Source: Serratia ficaria (lineage in GTDB: Bacteria > Pseudomonadota > Gammaproteobacteria > Enterobacterales > Enterobacteriaceae). Taken from it: 64,000 nt of DNA. A program made the position numbers and the translations under genes. Below the pieces are notes generated by a model. It was not told where the DNA came from. It saw only the letters and a list, made by a program, of their open reading frames with translations, and searched no databases. Positions 62,795 to 64,000 of this stretch are shown here, one piece after another. Location of the stretch: positions 1,240,001 to 1,304,000 of the forward strand of contig NZ_LT906479.1 in the NCBI RefSeq assembly GCF_900187015.1, given 5' to 3'. Every line of letters begins with the position of its first letter. The stretch's first letter is position 1.

Positions 62795-64000
62795 ATGAGC
62801 GCCAGAATAAATGCCAAACATGGCTTGCCGGTCACCGTCCAGCTGATCAATCTTTTCATGCTGGCCTTTTTGCTTTCTCTGCTGGGTATACTTACCCGGC
62901 CAATAGGTTCGCTTTCCTTGTTTTGGCCGGTGAATACTATTCTGCTCGGCCTGCTACTGCGCAAACCCGCTTACGCCACGCCCCTGGGGTGGCTGACCAC
63001 CTATTTGGGCATGATCGCCGCCGATCTCAGCGCCGGCGAAGGGCTGGCTTTGGCGATGTGGCTGAACGCCTGCAACATGTCGCTGATCGCCACCGGCTAC
63101 GGCATCATGCTGATGCTGCCGCAGTCGCAGCGGCGGATGGGCAAGCCCCAGGCGATACTCTATATGTTCAGCGCCAGCCTGGCCGGCGCGGCGGTGGCGT
63201 CGACGCTGTCGATACTGCGCAACGACAGCCTGTACAACAACACCGTGGCCGTCGCCTGGCTGGCGTGGTTCAGCGAGCAGTTTTCCACCAACCTGCTGTT
63301 GCTGCCGGTGATCCTGGCGGCGCCGCGGCTGAAACAGCTGCTGAGCCTGCAGATAAACTGGCGGCTGCGCGCCGGCATGCCGCTGCTGGCGCTGTTGCTG
63401 TCCCTGGTGTTCAGCGTGTATATCGGCGGCCCCGGCGCTATCGCGTTCCCCATTCCGGCGCTGCTGTGGTGCGCGGTGCGCTACCAGCTGTTTACCGTAA
63501 CGCTGCTGACGTTACTGACCGGCATGACCGAGATCAGCAGCATCTCGGCCAATCTGATGCTGTATGAAACGCCGAACAACCACAATGCCTTCCTCGATAC
63601 CCTGATGTCCGCCCGGCTGGGGATCGCCATGCTGGTGATGGGGCCGCTGATCCTCGCCAGCTCCATCGCCGGCAACCGCAAACTGATGCGGCGGCTGGAG
63701 CACAGCGCCAATCACGATTTTTTGACCGGGGTATTGTCGCGCAGCGCGCTGACGCGCAAGGCCGGCGAATTGCTGGAGCATAAGCACCGGTCCAAAGAGG
63801 CGGTTTCGCTGCTGTTGATCGATATCGATCACTTCAAGCTGATTAACGACACCCATGGCCATGTGCTCGGCGATCAGGTGCTGGCGTCGTTCGCCCATAT
63901 CGTGCGGCGCGAGCTGCGGCACGATCAGCTGTTCGGCCGGCTGGGCGGCGAGGAGTTCGCCATCATGCTGCCGCGCGCATTGGCGGCGCAGGGCGTGGCG
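62795..64000 (+). CDS. Membrane-bound GGDEF diguanylate cyclase, 3' truncated
   Basis: The frame is open to the end of the window (402 codons). Residues 1-300 have about eight hydrophobic segments in a MASE1-like sensor layout (SLSLFWPVNTILLGLLL; FPIPALLWCAVRYQLF). A GGDEF domain follows, with HDFLTGVLSR, LIDIDHFKLINDTHGHVLGD and the active-site loop GRLGGEEF near residue 383, so it should make c-di-GMP. Start at 62795 is uncertain; ATG at 62783 is in frame. The C-terminus is missing, so a following EAL domain cannot be excluded. Confidence 0.9.
   Translation, partial: MSARINAKHGLPVTVQLINLFMLAFLLSLLGILTRPIGSLSLFWPVNTILLGLLLRKPAYATPLGWLTTYLGMIAADLSAGEGLALAMWLNACNMSLIATGYGIMLMLPQSQRRMGKPQAILYMFSASLAGAAVASTLSILRNDSLYNNTVAVAWLAWFSEQFSTNLLLLPVILAAPRLKQLLSLQINWRLRAGMPLLALLLSLVFSVYIGGPGAIAFPIPALLWCAVRYQLFTVTLLTLLTGMTEISSISANLMLYETPNNHNAFLDTLMSARLGIAMLVMGPLILASSIAGNRKLMRRLEHSANHDFLTGVLSRSALTRKAGELLEHKHRSKEAVSLLLIDIDHFKLINDTHGHVLGDQVLASFAHIVRRELRHDQLFGRLGGEEFAIMLPRALAAQGVA

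Noticed and set aside
62683..63567. 294-codon plus-strand frame in the last kilobase
   Set aside because: It is out of frame with the GGDEF protein, which is open to the window end and carries clear motifs.

Overview
The window looks like a chromosome segment of Serratia, most likely S. marcescens or a close relative. The backbone is GC-rich, its proteins are close to Enterobacterales proteins I know from E. coli, and the gene order follows the E. coli hemH-gsk-ybaL-fsr-ushA-ybaK-chiX-ybaP-copA-cueR-ybbJ-qmcA-cnoX-ybbO-tesA-ybbAP and purK-purE-lpxH-ppiB-cysS-ybcJ-folD-argU blocks. Assignments rest on recognised motifs and remembered family sequences. No database search was run.

Backbone, 1-35598. 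A truncated GntP-type permease and a glycerate kinase are followed by heme synthesis (hemH), nucleoside salvage (gsk, ushA), two exporters (ybaL, fsr), a PBP4-like lipoprotein, ybaK, the ChiX small RNA and ybaP. Copper efflux (copA) and its regulator (cueR) are separated here by a foreign lipase plus ankyrin-lipoprotein pair that resembles a type VI secretion effector and its immunity protein. The insert is flanked by two copies of the CueR operator. CopA has three metal-binding domains and carries a C CCA AAA slip site with an immediate -1 stop, placed like the E. coli site that yields CopA(Z). Then come qmcA-ybbJ, cfa, cnoX, ybbO, tesA diverging from and overlapping ybbA, ybbP, a galP-type sugar symporter with Gal and CRP operators, purE-purK with a PurR box, lpxH, ppiB, cysS, ybcJ, folD and tRNA-Arg(TCT) (argU).

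Integrated element, about 35.58-58.22 kb. A P4-like integrase lies next to argU, and 64-bp repeats with integrase arm-type sites mark both ends. The element carries AlpA-type and AntA-type regulators, an Arc-like repressor with three operators, an Icd-like protein and a DUF927 primase/helicase. Two five-copy TGAACCAA iteron clusters suggest an origin and a second cis replication site. There are no capsid, terminase, sheath, tube or lysis genes. What it has is a compact tail-initiation set: a short tape measure with a muralytic-like domain, spike, hub, a Dit-like protein, and a tail assembly chaperone with a T-run -1 frameshift. This fits a phage satellite that may re-tip a helper's tails. Cargo includes an AT-rich gene behind a structured leader, several tiny secreted or lipoprotein genes, and an AT-rich three-gene cassette of a 92-aa protein, a caspase-like (C13-type) peptidase with an EF-hand loop, and a 34-aa membrane peptide. 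That cassette is the best candidate for an undescribed, possibly anti-phage, system. An IS110/IS1111-type insertion sequence follows it, then an excisionase gene and its dead paralogue.

Right flank, 58.2-64.0 kb. Ordinary backbone resumes with a YoaK-like peptide, another small membrane protein, a zinc-ribbon protein, candidate small RNAs, an aldo/keto reductase with a divergent LysR regulator, a flavodoxin-like protein and the start of a membrane-bound GGDEF diguanylate cyclase that runs off the window.
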